A stretch of DNA of 64,000 nt from contig JADJOA010000012.1 of the NCBI GenBank assembly GCA_016714005.1, positions 1 to 64,000 of the forward strand, written 5' to 3'. Position 1 is the first letter of the stretch; each line of letters begins with the position of its first letter. Source of the stretch: Bacteroidota bacterium (GTDB taxonomy: Bacteria > Bacteroidota > Bacteroidia > AKYH767-A > OLB10). Below, piece after piece: positions 27,176-39,096 of the stretch. Below the pieces are notes generated by a model that did not search any database, was not told the DNA's origin, and saw only the letters and a list, made by a program, of their open reading frames with translations. The translations under genes and the position numbers were made by a program.

Positions 27176-29149
27176 ATGAATAGAAATCTAATTTTATTTT
27201 TTCTTCTACTATTAAATTCAGCTTTGAGTAATGGTCAAATGATTTTGAGTTTAAATGATAACTGGCAATTCAAATACAAGGACAATTGGTATAATACCAC
27301 CGTTCCTAATTCTATTCATACTGATTTATATAATTATAAACTAATTCCTGATCCGTTTTTTTCCGATAATGAATATAAATTACAGTGGATAGGGCAACAA
27401 CAGTGGGAATATAAATGCAACTTTAAGGTTGATGATGGTGTTTTGCAAATGCAGGTTGTTGAGTTGGTTTTTAAAGGTCTTGATACTTATTGCGAGGTGT
27501 TTGTAAACGGAACCAAGGTTCTTGTTGCGGATAATATGTTTCGAGAATGGAAAGTGGATTGTAAAAACTTGCTTATAGCGGAGAATAATGAAATTAAAAT
27601 AGTATTTGATGCCACTGAAAATGTTAGTAAAGAAAAATACATTGCTTACACAGCACAAAAATTACCCGGGGGAGGAAAGGGTAATGACACGTAAAGCACA
27701 ATATCATTACGGTTGGGATTTTGCCCCGCGGTTTGTAACCTGCGGAATTTGGCAGGATGTTCAACTTAAGGCTTACGATTATTTCTCATTGAATGATGCT
27801 TCGTTGCAAACCGATTCAATTGTAGACGATAAAGCGTACATAACAGGACATGTCAATATTTCTTCAGTCGTTAAATCTGATTTTCTTTTTACTCTGTCTG
27901 ATAAAACATCAGGAAATAAATTTGTGTACACGCGAACAGCACTTGATTCAGGCGAAAATTACTTTTCATTCAATTTTTCAATTCCTAATCCAAAACTATG
28001 GTGGTGTAACGGTTTGGGTGAGCAATATTTTTACTCTTTAATTTTTGATGGAAAGGATAATGATGATCGCGCTATTCAATCTGAAATAAAGTGTGGAGTA
28101 AGAACAATTGAAGTTGTTCAGGCTTTGGATACCGATGGTACAAGTTTTTATTTTAAGTTAAATGGCAAACCTGTTTTTATGAAAGGAGCCAATTATGTTC
28201 CGCAGGATGTGTTTTTAAACAGGGCAGATGACAGCAAATACGAAGAGTTACTGACCAAGGTAAAGGATGCCGGAATGAATATGTTGCGTGTATGGGGTGG
28301 TGGAGTTTATGAAAAAGATATTTTTTACAGATTGTGCGATGAAAAGGGTATTATGGTTTGGCAGGATTTTATGTTTGCCTGCGGCATGTATCCGTATGAT
28401 GAATCTTTTCTTGAAAACGTTAGAGAAGAAGCCAATTACCAGGTGCGCAGATTAAATAAGTATGCTTGCATTGTTTTATGGTGTGGTAATAACGAAAGTA
28501 ATGAAGGTTGGCACCGTTGGGGGTGGCAAACAGATTACGATTCACTAAAAGAATTGAAGTTTGGAGTGGTTATAAAAAGTTGTTTTTAGATATTTTACCG
28601 AAAGCGGTTGGAGATAATTCAAATGTTTTCTACTGGGAGTCATCACCAAAATTTGGAAGGGGTGATGCAAGACATACTCAAGAAGGCGATGCGCACAATT
28701 GGTTTGTATGGCATGATGGAGAACCCTTTGACAATTATGTTCAAAAAGTTCCAAGGTTTATGAGTGAGTATGGATTTCAAAGCCTGCCTGCAATCGAGAC
28801 CATTAAAACATATTGTGACGAAAAAGATTTCAGTAAAGCATCTGGTTCAATAAAGGCTCATCAAAAGCATGCAAGAGGATTTGCAGTAATTGATGCTTAT
28901 ATGCAAAGAGAGTACGGGAAAATTCCTCAGGATTTTGCTGAGTACGTAAAACTAAGTCACCAAATGCAGGCAACCGGAGTTATGAAGGGATTAACTGCAC
29001 ATTTAAAGTCTCAACCGAGATGTATGGGTAGTTTAATCTGGCAGTTGAATGATTGTTATCCCGGAGCGAGCTGGAGTATGATTGACTACTATGGAAGGAA
29101 AAAAATATTATATGATGAAGTAAAAAAACTGCTTACCGATTTTAAGTAA
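27176..29149 (+). CDS. GH2 beta-mannosidase, frameshifted, C-terminal domain absent
   Basis: Exported glycosidase (signal NLILFFLLLLNSALSNGQ) that would release terminal beta-mannose. The N-terminal jelly-roll (FKGLDTYCEVFVNGTKV), the Ig-like domain and the TIM barrel with KPVFMKGANYVPQDVF, MLRVWGGGVYE and the acid/base in LWCGNNESNEGWH are followed by the nucleophile in RFMSEYGFQSLPA. Frame changes lie near 27680 and 28560. It stops 17 residues after the WQLNDCYPGASWSMIDYYGR block, giving about 658 residues, whereas family members are usually 820-860 with more C-terminal sheet domains. The catalytic part is complete, so truncation may be tolerated, or about 500 bases may be missing from the assembly. 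Confidence 0.88.
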
Positions 29150-29185
29150 TTAGTTTTTCTTATACTTGCTTCGTTACTTTTAAGT

Positions 29186-30181
29186 ATGCTAACCCGAAAG
29201 GATTTTTTAAAACGTACATCATTTACCGCATTAGGAAGTTTGTTTCTTCCTGTCATTGCATGTAATAATAATTCTAAAGAAAAAAAAGTTGTTCCTCTTG
29301 CGAAAGGAAGTGCAAGTCCTCTTGTGATTGCAACATGGAAAAATTTAAAAGCAACTGAGGCTGCCATGCATGTTATAAAGAATAATGGCAGCGCATTGGA
29401 TGCTGTTGAAGCGGGAGCAAAGGTTCCCGAGGCTGATCCCGAAGATATGAGTGTAGGTTATGGAGGAAGACCTGACAGGGACGGCTTTGTTACACTTGAT
29501 GCCTGCATAATGGACGAAAATGGGAATACGGGCAGCGTTACTTTTTTACAGCATATAATCCACCCAATTTCAGTTGCACGATTGGTAATGGAAAAAACAC
29601 CTCACGTTATGCTAAGTGGTGATGGTGCCTTACAATTTGCTTTAGGAAATGGTTTTAACACAGAAAATTTACTTACTGATAAAGCAAAAGCAGAGTGGGA
29701 GGAGTGGGTCAAAGAAAATAAATATACTCCTGTTGTAAATGAACATAACCACGATACTATTGGTATTTTGGCTATAGATAACAAGCAGAATATTTCAGGT
29801 GCATGCAGTACTAGTGGCTGGGCGTATAAGATGCATGGCAGAGTTGGGGATTCGCCCATACCTGGTGCCGGAATGTATGTGGATAATGAAGTGGGAGGAG
29901 CCTGCGCCACAGGTACCGGAGAATTGGTAGTAAAAATTTGCGGTTCTTTTTTAGTTGTAGAACTTATGCGGAAAGGCGCTACTCCACAGGAGGCAGTTGA
30001 AGAAGCTGTTCATAGAATCGTTAAAAAAAATCATATTAAAGATGAGCAGGTAGGTTTTCTTGCCGTTAATAAAAATGGGGAGCATGGAGCATATGCATTA
30101 AGGGAAAATTTTTCTTACACCTACTACACCGATAAGGGCAATAGTGTTTTTGATGCTTCCTTTGAGTTGAAGAAAGTTTAG
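29186..30181 (+). CDS. N4-(beta-N-acetylglucosaminyl)-L-asparaginase (glycosylasparaginase)
   Basis: An intact 331-residue N-terminal-nucleophile hydrolase that cleaves the GlcNAc-asparagine bond of N-linked glycopeptides. The precursor cleaves before the catalytic threonine in NEHNHDTIGILA. Other blocks are SALDAVEAGAKVPEADPEDM, SVGYGGRPDRDGFVTLDA and GACATGTGELVVKICGSF. The N-terminus RKDFLKRTSFTALGSLFLPV followed by I-A-C looks like an exported lipoprotein, perhaps by Tat because of the R-K-x-F-L-K pattern. It follows beta-mannosidase by 36 bases. Together with the epimerase this makes a small N-glycan-breakdown set. Confidence 0.92.
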   Translation: MLTRKDFLKRTSFTALGSLFLPVIACNNNSKEKKVVPLAKGSASPLVIATWKNLKATEAAMHVIKNNGSALDAVEAGAKVPEADPEDMSVGYGGRPDRDGFVTLDACIMDENGNTGSVTFLQHIIHPISVARLVMEKTPHVMLSGDGALQFALGNGFNTENLLTDKAKAEWEEWVKENKYTPVVNEHNHDTIGILAIDNKQNISGACSTSGWAYKMHGRVGDSPIPGAGMYVDNEVGGACATGTGELVVKICGSFLVVELMRKGATPQEAVEEAVHRIVKKNHIKDEQVGFLAVNKNGEHGAYALRENFSYTYYTDKGNSVFDASFELKKV

Positions 30182-30257
30182 ACGTAACTGCTGTTAAAAA
30201 AATCTGATTTCTTCTTTATTGCTGTTTTTCTTTTCAATTATTTTTCGGGAAAAGAAA

Positions 30258-32372
30258 ATGTGTGAAAAAAAAATAGCTTTAGCAAACCTGCCGGTAACAC
30301 TACTAAAAAACATATTCAGGAAGTAACAAAGAAAAGTAACCTTTATTTAATTCTCCCTGTAGTTTTAGCGTGCTTTGCTTTTCTGCTCTATACCAACACG
30401 CTCTCTCATGATTACACGGTTGATGATGCAACAGTGCTTGCCAACAATAAACAAACAATAAAAGGCGTAAAAGCAATACCAGAAATCTTCTCTTCTTCTT
30501 ATCGTAAAGGTTTTTGGGACAGGAAAGAAAGCCTTTATCGACCACTTTCAGTAGCCATGTTTGCCATCGAGTGGCAAATTTCTCCCAATAATCCGCATCT
30601 TGGTCATTGGATAAATGTTATTTTATATGCTTTAAGTGCTGCTGTGCTTTTTATTTTTTTAGGTGCTTTATTCAAAGATTATAAAATGTTTCTTGCCTTT
30701 TTGTAACACTGCTTTTTATTTCACACCCCATTCACACAGAGGTGGTGGCAAATATTAAGGGCAGAGATGAAATGCTAAGTTTCCTTTTTTCAATTCTCGC
30801 TTTATACTTTTTGGTTATTGATTATGGAAGAAAAAAAATTTCAGCTTTTATTCTATCATCATTTTTTTTCCTGATGGCGCTTCTATCAAAGGAAAGTGCA
30901 TTAACAATAGTGGCTGTTGCACCGCTCACCCTTTTTGTTTTTAAAAATGCAAACATAAAATCCGCAGTTCTTTCATCTTCACCTTTTTTCTTTTCAGCAT
31001 TGCTTTATATTATCATCAGGGCCATGGTACTTGGTGGCGTAACCAATTTTACTGAAATACTTCCCATTAATAATTCATTAGTTACTTCACCCGATTTTAT
31101 TACACAGAAGGCCACCGCAATTCTTATTCTGGGCAAATACCTTCTCTTGTTAATCTTTCCTCATCCTTTAAGTTTTGATTATTCATTTAACCAAATTACT
31201 AATCGCGGTTTAGCTGATATAGGGGTACTGATCTCGGTGTTGTTTTTTTCTTATGCACTTTTTTATGCACTAAAAAATATAGGTAAGAGAAGCGCACTTG
31301 CGTTTGGTATTTTATTTTTTCTTTTAACCATATCTCTTACTTCAAATATTTTTTTCTTAATAGAATCTGTAATGGCAGAAAGGTTTTTGTATTTACCATC
31401 GTTAGGATTTTGCATAGTTCTGGTTTTTCTATTGACAAGAGTTGTCAGATTCACTAAAGAAAAAATTGGTGCTATTTCATTTAAAGATGTGTTTAATCAA
31501 AATAAATCACTTGCTGTAATTATTCTTGGCGTTTGTGTATTGTTTTCATTTAAAACAGTTACCCGCAACAACTATTGGAAAAATAATTTAACGCTTCTTG
31601 AACAGGACGTAAAAACTTCCCCCGAAAGTGCACGTATTCGCTATGCTTATGGCAGCGCCATTTTAATTGAACAAGCGTTAAAGGAAAAGGATGAATCAAA
31701 AAAACAAATTTTATTAAATAAGAGTATAGTGCAGTTGGAGAAAGGCGTTTCTATACTTAATACTTATTCCGATGCCTATTACCATTTGGGTTTGGCATAC
31801 AAGGAAAAAAATGATTTTGCCAATGCAGTTAAAAATTTTGAAGCTGCCATGCGTAGCAAAAACTTTACTGGAGCCGATTTTTTTATTGCTGCCGGTGTTG
31901 CATACGGAAAAAATAAACAGTATGATAAGAGTATTGAAACTTTACGTAAAGCGGCTGAGTTTGATGCTGACAATGCGGAGATATATAACAACATGGGAGT
32001 TTATTTTGATGAATGGCGTAAAGGCGATTCTGCCATTTCAGTTTTACAAAAAGCTATTCAGTTAGATTCTCTTTCTGTAAGCGCTTACTACAATATGGGT
32101 AATACTTATGCCCATATGGGTAATTATAATCAGGCTATAGTGTTTTATAAGAAAAGCCTCGGCCTCGATGCTGGAAATATTGATGCTATAAATAACATTG
32201 GAAACTCTTTGCTGCGCAAAAAGATTTTAGAAATGCTCTTACTTATTTTTTAAAGGCTTTAGAGAAAGACAGCAGCAATTCTAAAGCCATAAACAACGTG
32301 GGCATTACTTACATGATGCTTGGCGATCAGGTAAACGGTAATTATTATTTACAAAAATTGCAAAGTCGTTAA
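30258..32372 (+). CDS. polytopic membrane protein with C-terminal TPR repeats (TMTC-like), frameshifted
   Basis: Inner-membrane protein of about 700 residues with roughly ten membrane segments, then TPR repeats. The first loop carries TNTLSHDYTVDDATVLANNK, an acidic 'D-D' loop like that of lipid-linked sugar mannosyltransferases, and then WDRKESLYRPLSVAMFAIEW. In the middle are HTEVVANIKGRDEMLSFLFS and NIFFLIESVMAERFLYLPSL. TPRs begin near DAYYHLGLAYKEKNDFANAV and repeat at about 34 residues (NAEIYNNMGVYFDEW, VSAYYNMGNTYAHMGNYNQA). Frame changes lie near 30290, 30705 and 32225; the end QVNGNYYLQKLQSR is in a different frame from most of the gene. The architecture resembles eukaryotic TMTC O-mannosyltransferases, but activity is inferred only. 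Confidence 0.8.
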
Positions 32373-32379
32373 AAAATTA

Positions 32380-32400
32380 AGCCCACTCAATGAGCAGGGC
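32380..32400. terminator. weak hairpin between convergent genes
   Basis: Stem AGCCC-A-CTCA / TGAG-CA-GGGC with a one-base loop and a small bulge. Only a short T-run follows. It is placed between two convergent gene ends, where termination would be expected. Confidence 0.4.
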
Positions 32401-32429
32401 TTTGGGCATATACATCATGAATAACAATG

Positions 32430-35400
32430 TTATTCACTAACGTCAGTTGAAGTCTGGTTACCCGGAACAGTTTTTATTAATTCCCACTGTTGGGTATCCC
32501 AATTGAATTTTTCTATTTCATACTTATCCACACCGCTATCCCACTTGTCATATTCTGTCAACCATAATGTTGAGTGAGTGTACATCCAACGCGATTGTAA
32601 TAAAATGGATGAGCTGTTGGTGCTTGCTAAACCTGCTAAGTTGCAATCATTAATAACCTCTACTTTATAGAAGTAATTCTGCTCCATTATATCTACATCA
32701 TAGTCTTCATAACTATAAGTATTTGAAGGCAAGGTTGCTATCAATACGTAATTCGCTGAAAGAGTATCCTTACTGCGAAGTATATTATAGCCGTTAACTC
32801 TATGCGGAGCGAGTTGCGGTTCTGCCCATTCCGTTAAAACAAAGTTGTTTTGTATAACAGTAGAATGGGACATGATTGCCTGTTGGTTTGCTAATTCGTT
32901 TTCAGGTATTGCTATTGATGTATCACTTAATGACAGATATGGATTGCCGCACAAATCTGTAGCAGTAATTTTATAAGAATACTCTATCGGACAATCTAAA
33001 GTTGTATCGGTAAACTCAGTAATAATTCCCGGAACTGTTCCAATCAAAACAGAACTTCCGTTGTTAACTTCCACGCGGTTTATCTCATACGTGTTAACAG
33101 CGCAACCAATGTATGGTGTCCATTCTACTTTAATATTAGTACCAGATGTTCTTGCGGTTACATTAACTGTTGTGTGGGCAATCAGAGATGTTAATGGAAT
33201 CGCGTAAGCGCATCTGTCTAATGTCTGAACTTTATATGTATAAGTATTTTGCAATGTATTCAAGCCGCTATCGGTATATTTAGAATCAGGATTAAAAGTT
33301 CCGCTCACCGGATTGTTATCAGTATAAATATTGATGTAATTTCCGCTCGCAGCATCTAGTCTCCAAACCTTATAAGCACCTAAGTCTAAAGCAGCGCTGT
33401 TTGCCCATGTAATTTCTGTTTGTGTGTTGTTTAATACACTTACGCTTAATATTGGGTCAGCCGCTGGAGGTAATGTATCATATACCTGTAGGTAATTAAT
33501 TTGTGTTAAGGAATCAGCGCAGCCATTGTCATTTGTAACTGTAAGGCTAACCGAATAAAACCCCGGACCTAATAATGCAATACCTGGATTAGCCGCAGTT
33601 GATGTATCGGTGGCGCCAATTAACCAGTTGTAGGTTGGGTTTGATAAATTGCTTGAAGTATTTTGAAAATTAAATGTACTGCCTGAACATTGTGCTGCTT
33701 GAGCAACAGAAAAATTGGCTGTTGGCGATTGTTTTACATTTATTGATGGTGAAATAATCAGCGTATCAATGCAACCAAAACTATTTGAAGCAATTAATGT
33801 TACCTGATAGTTACCTCCGATTGTGTAATTGTAAACAGGGCTTGGATCTGTTGATGTTTGCCCATTACCAAAATTCCACAAATAACTATCTGCTGCTATA
33901 GAGTTGTTATTAAATATCACTTGATAAGGCGAACAACCTGATGTGTCAGTTGTATTTGCAATAGCGGTTGGAGATAAATGAACGTCTACCATTGAGTTTG
34001 CCGTATCTGAACATCCGTTAGCATTACTTACAATTAAAGAAATGTTGGAAAGAGCAGAATCTGTGTAGGTAACGTTCGGGTTAAAAGAATTTGATGTTTG
34101 TCCATTACCAAAATTCCAATTGTAGGTTGGAGATATGGTATCAGTTGTTTGATTGCTTGTTGTAATCAACAACGGAGTGCATCCTGCATTTACATTAGTG
34201 CTAAACTGAGCATTTGGTGTTTGTAAAACGGTTATTGGTTGAAGAAATACAATCGTATCGCTACAGCCAAACTGGTTTGTAGCAATTAATGTCGGATAAT
34301 AAATTCCTCCCGAAAGATATATGTGAGCGGGAGAAGCCGCATTGGAAGAATTATTGTCACCAAAGTTCCAGTTAAACTGAGTTGCGTAAATGGAGTTATT
34401 ATTAAGTGATACTGAAAAAGGCGAACATCCAAGCGTATCGGTAGTTGAAGCGATGGCTGTAGGTGTTAAATATATTGTTGCAGTTTGAGCTGCTGTATCA
34501 GCACAGCCATTAAAGTTCATAGCAATTAGCTCAATATTAAATACGCCTGAATCAGGGTAAGCAGCAGTTGGATTTACTGATGTAGAAGTTGTTCCATTAC
34601 CAAAGTTCCAGTTATAAGAAACGTTTATTGTGTCCGTTGATTGATTGCTTAATTGAATATTAAAAGGAGTGCAGCCTGTTACTGAGCTTGCCGAAAATTG
34701 TGCTGATGGTGTTTGCAGCACTGTAATCGGGTTTGTAAAATAAAACGTATCACTGCATCCAAACTGATTTGTTGCTACAAGGTAAACATTATAAACTCCT
34801 CCGGAAATGTAAGTATGTGTAGGGTTAGCATTTGTTGAAGTTTGCCCATCGCCAAAGTGCCATAAGTAATTGGTAGCATAAACAGAAGTATTATTGAATG
34901 TTGCAATGTAAGGCGAGCAACCTAAAGTATCTGTTGTTGATGCAATGGCAGTAGGGGTGAGGTGTACGGTTATTTGTTGTAAAGCAGTATCACTACACAA
35001 ACCTTCATTGGTAACAACTAAAGTTACAGTATAAATTCCTGAATCAGGGTACACTGTTGTTGGGGATAAAATATTTGAAGAAACTCCGTTTCCAAATGTC
35101 CAATTATAAATTGAAACTGTGGTATCGGTACTCGTATTCAGCATAGTTGAATTTAGAGCGTTGCAGCCCACCGATATAGAAGGAGTAAATTGTGCGTTGG
35201 GTGTTTGCACTACATGTATTGGCCCTATAATCTCAGATGTGTCCGAACAGCCATTAGTATTAAATGCAACCAAATAAGGATAAAAAATACCTGCGTTTTG
35301 ATAAGTGTGAGTTGGATTAGCCAAAGTGGATGAATCTCCATCTCCAAAATGCCATACATAAGCAACTTCGTAAGTAGCAGTTTCGGTAAAATTTACTGTA

Positions 35401-38400
35401 AACGGATTGCAGCCTAAGGTGTCAGAAACAGTTCCAGCTGCAACGGCATTTGGGTGTACATCAATTAAAGTCGGAAATGTATAATAGGATTGACATCCCA
35501 AAGAATCATAAGCAATTAAAGATACAATGTAACTTCCTGTATCGGCATATAAATGACAGGGGTTTTGTACCGTATCGGTATATCCGTCTCCAAAGTTCCA
35601 TTGCCAGCTTGTTGCATTAAGCGAACTATCAACAAAACAGGTATAATTTCCTAAGCAATTTAAAGTTGATGCTAATGTGAAGTATGAGTATGTACCGGGA
35701 ATATAAATATAGTCGGTTTTTACAGTAGTGTCAGAACAAGTGCCATTATAGGCAATAAGAGTTACTGTATAATATCCGGGTATGTTGTAGACATGTGAAG
35801 GAGCAATATTGTTTGAGTTGCTTCCATCACCAAAATCCCAATAATATGTTACACCATTTATTGAAGTGTTATTAAACTGAACAAGAACAGGTGCGCAACC
35901 TGCCTGTGTAGCAGATGTAAAGTTGGCATGGGGAGAGCTGACATTTATAAAGGCCGGCATTACAATAGTATCCTTACATCCGCTTGCAAAAGTTGTAACC
36001 AAGGTTACCGTATATGAACTATCCTGTGTATAAGTATGTGTTGGGTTTTGTAAAGTAGATGTAGTGCCATCACCAAAAAACCATTCCCAGGCTACTGCGC
36101 TGCTATCGCTTGAATCTGAAAAGGCAACAGTGTAAGGTCTGCAGCCACCTGTATTGTTAGTTGCAAAATGCGCCTCAAGGAAAAATATGTTTGGCTTGCT
36201 CTTGTTACCTACACAACCATTGCTGTCAGTCACATTCAAAGTAATATTTCCTGATGGGGGTTGAGTATAGGTAACCACCGGATTTTGAACATTGCTTGTT
36301 TGTCCGTTTCCAAAATTCCAGTTCCAAACAGTTGCACCAGCGTTTATAGTTAAGTCCGTAAACTGCACTGTCATAGGAAAGCAGTTAGAGGATTGAGTAA
36401 ATGAGAAGTTCGGAAATGATTGATGGATAGTAATTGCACCCGGAAATGTTTGTGTTGCAACACAAGATTGCCCGTAAACAGTTAATGTAACGTTGTAAAC
36501 GCCCACATTATGGAAGTAATGCGTGGGGCTGAATGATGTAGAGGTATCACTTGATGAAAAAACATCGTTAAAATCCCAGAGATAAGATACTCCGCCTGTT
36601 GAAGTATTTGTAAATGTAGCGTAAAGAGAGTTGCATTTTTCAGTAACCCCGTTAACAACAAATGAGGGGATTACGAATTCTGTAGTTATAGTATCTGTAT
36701 AAACGTAGTTACATCCCGTTGTAGTTGTTGCATTTAATGTTACAACAAATGTTCCTCCTTGCCCGTAGCAGTGAGTAGGTGCAGCCGAGTTTGTCGTTGG
36801 TGTGCCATCTCCAAAATTCCAGGTATAACTGCTGAATTGCGAAACTCCTGTTATGCCAAACTGTAATGTATCGCTGGCGCAAGCTAAATGAGATGAAACA
36901 GTTATTGGATTTGGTATTCCTAATGTAATAGATGTGCTAATACTGGTCATGCAACCAAAAATGGTCTCTATCAAAAGTGTTACCGTAAACTCCGGGGCTG
37001 CTGATAAACATGCGTGGAAATTGATTGGTATCAATTGGGCTTCCGTCACCAAAATCCCATTGCCAGTGAATTACATCCTGAGTGGTATCGCTAAAATGAA
37101 CAGTAAACGGTGAGCACGGTGTAGCTACTACATATGTTATAGGTGATATTATAAGAGGCAGTACATTTACAATTGCAGCCGGTGAAAAAGTTTGGGAGCA
37201 GCCGCTTCCGCTGTTACCTAGCATATTGCTGGTTAAGTTTACTATATAGACTCCTGAAGAGTCAAAAGTATAATTTGGGTTTTTTATGTTACTTGTATCA
37301 TCTGTAAGCCATGAAACACCAAAATCCCAATGCCATGATGAGCTTCCTGTTAACGGGTCGGTAAAAGAAACAGTAAAAGGCTGCCAACCTTCTATTGTAT
37401 CTGGAACCGTATAGGTTACGTTTGATGGATATACATTTATGTAGTTGATTTTAGTCATTGTATCCTTACAACCATTCGTAGTGGTAACAATTAAAGAAAC
37501 AGTATATCCTCCGGTAGTGGAGTAATTGTGCGATGGATTTACAGCAGTGCTTGTATTAGCACCTCCCGATGCGGGGTCACCAAAATTCCATTGATAACTT
37601 ACAATTCCGGTTGTAACGGTTGGAAGAAAGCTTGTTTGTAATGTAGCACAACCTGTGGTTGGGGCTCCGGTAAAATTTATGGTGGCGCCATTGATTGTTA
37701 CAATGTTGGTTTTAATAATAGTTGATTCACATCCGTTAGCAGAGTATGCGTGTAATGTAACTGTATATATTCCGGGTGTTGTGTAAGCGTTTGTAGGGTT
37801 TGTTAAAGTAGATGTGTTTCCATCACCAAATTCCCATAAATATCCTCCGGCGCTCCTGATGATGTGTTAGTGAACTGAACTGTGGATGGAGCACAGTAAT
37901 TAGAACTCGAAACAGAAAAATTTGCAGTTGGTAAATTATCAACTGTAATTAATTGCGGTACTGTTATGCTTCCGTTGCAACCTGCAGTTGTAACTGATAA
38001 TGTTATGTTATAAGTGCCGGAACTGTTATATGTGTGCGATGGCGATTGCGTGGTTGCTGTATTTGAAGCACCAGATGCAGGATCTCCAAAATTCCACGAG
38101 TAACTTGTTGCAGTAGGCACTGTGCACGTAAATGTTGTTGACAAGGGTGCACATCCTGTAGAATCGCTCACCGTAAATCATGGAACTAATGTGTTACCTA
38201 TGGTAATATAATTAGGCAACACAATCGTATCTGAACATCCGTATTGGTTAGTTACAATTAAAGACACAGTATAACTGCCTGGAGAATTATAAACATGTGT
38301 AGGAGTTGCAGATGCAGATGTATTGTTGGCACCTGAGGAAGGTTGTCCGAAATTCCACTGATAAGTACTTATGCCCGATGATGGGCATGAGAAAGAGAAC

Positions 38401-39053
38401 ACCTGTGCCGGATTACATGTAGAAGTTTGGTTAACATTTATTGCAGCCACAGGTTTAGGACTAACTGTTATATAGCTTGGCTTAGTGATTACATGATTAC
38501 ATCCATAAGCCGTGTATGCAATTAATTTAACTGTATATAATCCTGGATTGTTGTATATGTGTGTGGGATTTATCTGTGTTGAGGCTGTACCATCACCAAA
38601 ATCCCACACATAACTTGATGCGTTAGTTGAAAGATTGGTAAAACTTACTGTTAAGCCATTTGCACAACCGGTTAATGGAGAAGCCGAAAAATTGGCTGTT
38701 GGAAATGCAACCGTTTGTATATAGTTGGAAATGGTAAGTGTATCGGACTTATTTGAGGCGCTGTTATAAGCAATAAGTCGTACCGTAAAATTTCCGGGAG
38801 TAAGGTAAACAGTCGTAGGATTGGGTAAAACAGAGGTATTTCCGTTACCAAAATCCCAAAAATAATTAGTAGCTAAAATGGAGCTATTTGTAAAATGAAC
38901 CGTAAGAGGTGCACATCCTTGCGTGGAATCAGCACTGAAAGAAGCTATCGGTATTTGTGCTTTTGCTACTGTTGTTATAAATAGCAAACCAATTACAAAT
39001 AGTTGTTTGCTTAGCCCCTTGTAAAAAGTGAAGTGAGAGGTAGAGTTACCCAT
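32430..39053 (-). CDS. giant PKD-repeat surface protein with FN3-like C-terminus, frameshifted, no sorting domain seen
   Basis: An exported protein of about 2200 residues (signal LFVIGLLFITTVAKAQ). I count about 22 PKD domains, each 70-85 residues with the core 'Y-x-W-x-F-G-D/N-G' and a final 'G-x-Y-x-V-x-L'. Examples are TNYFWDFGNGNTSVLPNP and ATSYSWNFGDPASGASN. They are followed by four fibronectin-III-like units (TQTEITWANSAALDLGAYKV, NIKVEWTPYIGCAVNTYEIN, LTEWAEPQLAPHRVNGYNIL, YDKWDSGVDKYEIEKFNWD). Frame changes lie near 38175, 37800 and 37000. Such proteins normally end with a gliding-motility-associated C-terminal (type B sorting) domain after FN3. Here the frame stops inside the last FN3 unit, so the export signal is missing or lost. 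The likely role is adhesion or matrix at the cell surface. Confidence 0.88.
33740..35215 (-). repeat. three tandem 492-base PKD-pair units inside the adhesin gene
   Basis: Matching points recur at 33931, 34423 and 34915, exactly 492 bases (164 codons) apart. Each unit codes for one PKD starting Q-T/S-P-x-A-x-F and one starting L-T/S-P-T-A-I-A, the latter with near-identical TAIASTTDTLGCSP. This is a recent in-frame expansion of a two-domain unit. Confidence 0.8.
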
Positions 39054-39096
39054 GTGTTAGTGTTATGATGTATAAAATGCCCGTTGTTATTCATCA

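Noticed and set aside
33740..35215. Regular repeats that could be taken for a CRISPR array or satellite
   Set aside because: The period is 492 bases, in frame, and codes for PKD domains; there are no short identical repeats with unique spacers and no cas genes.
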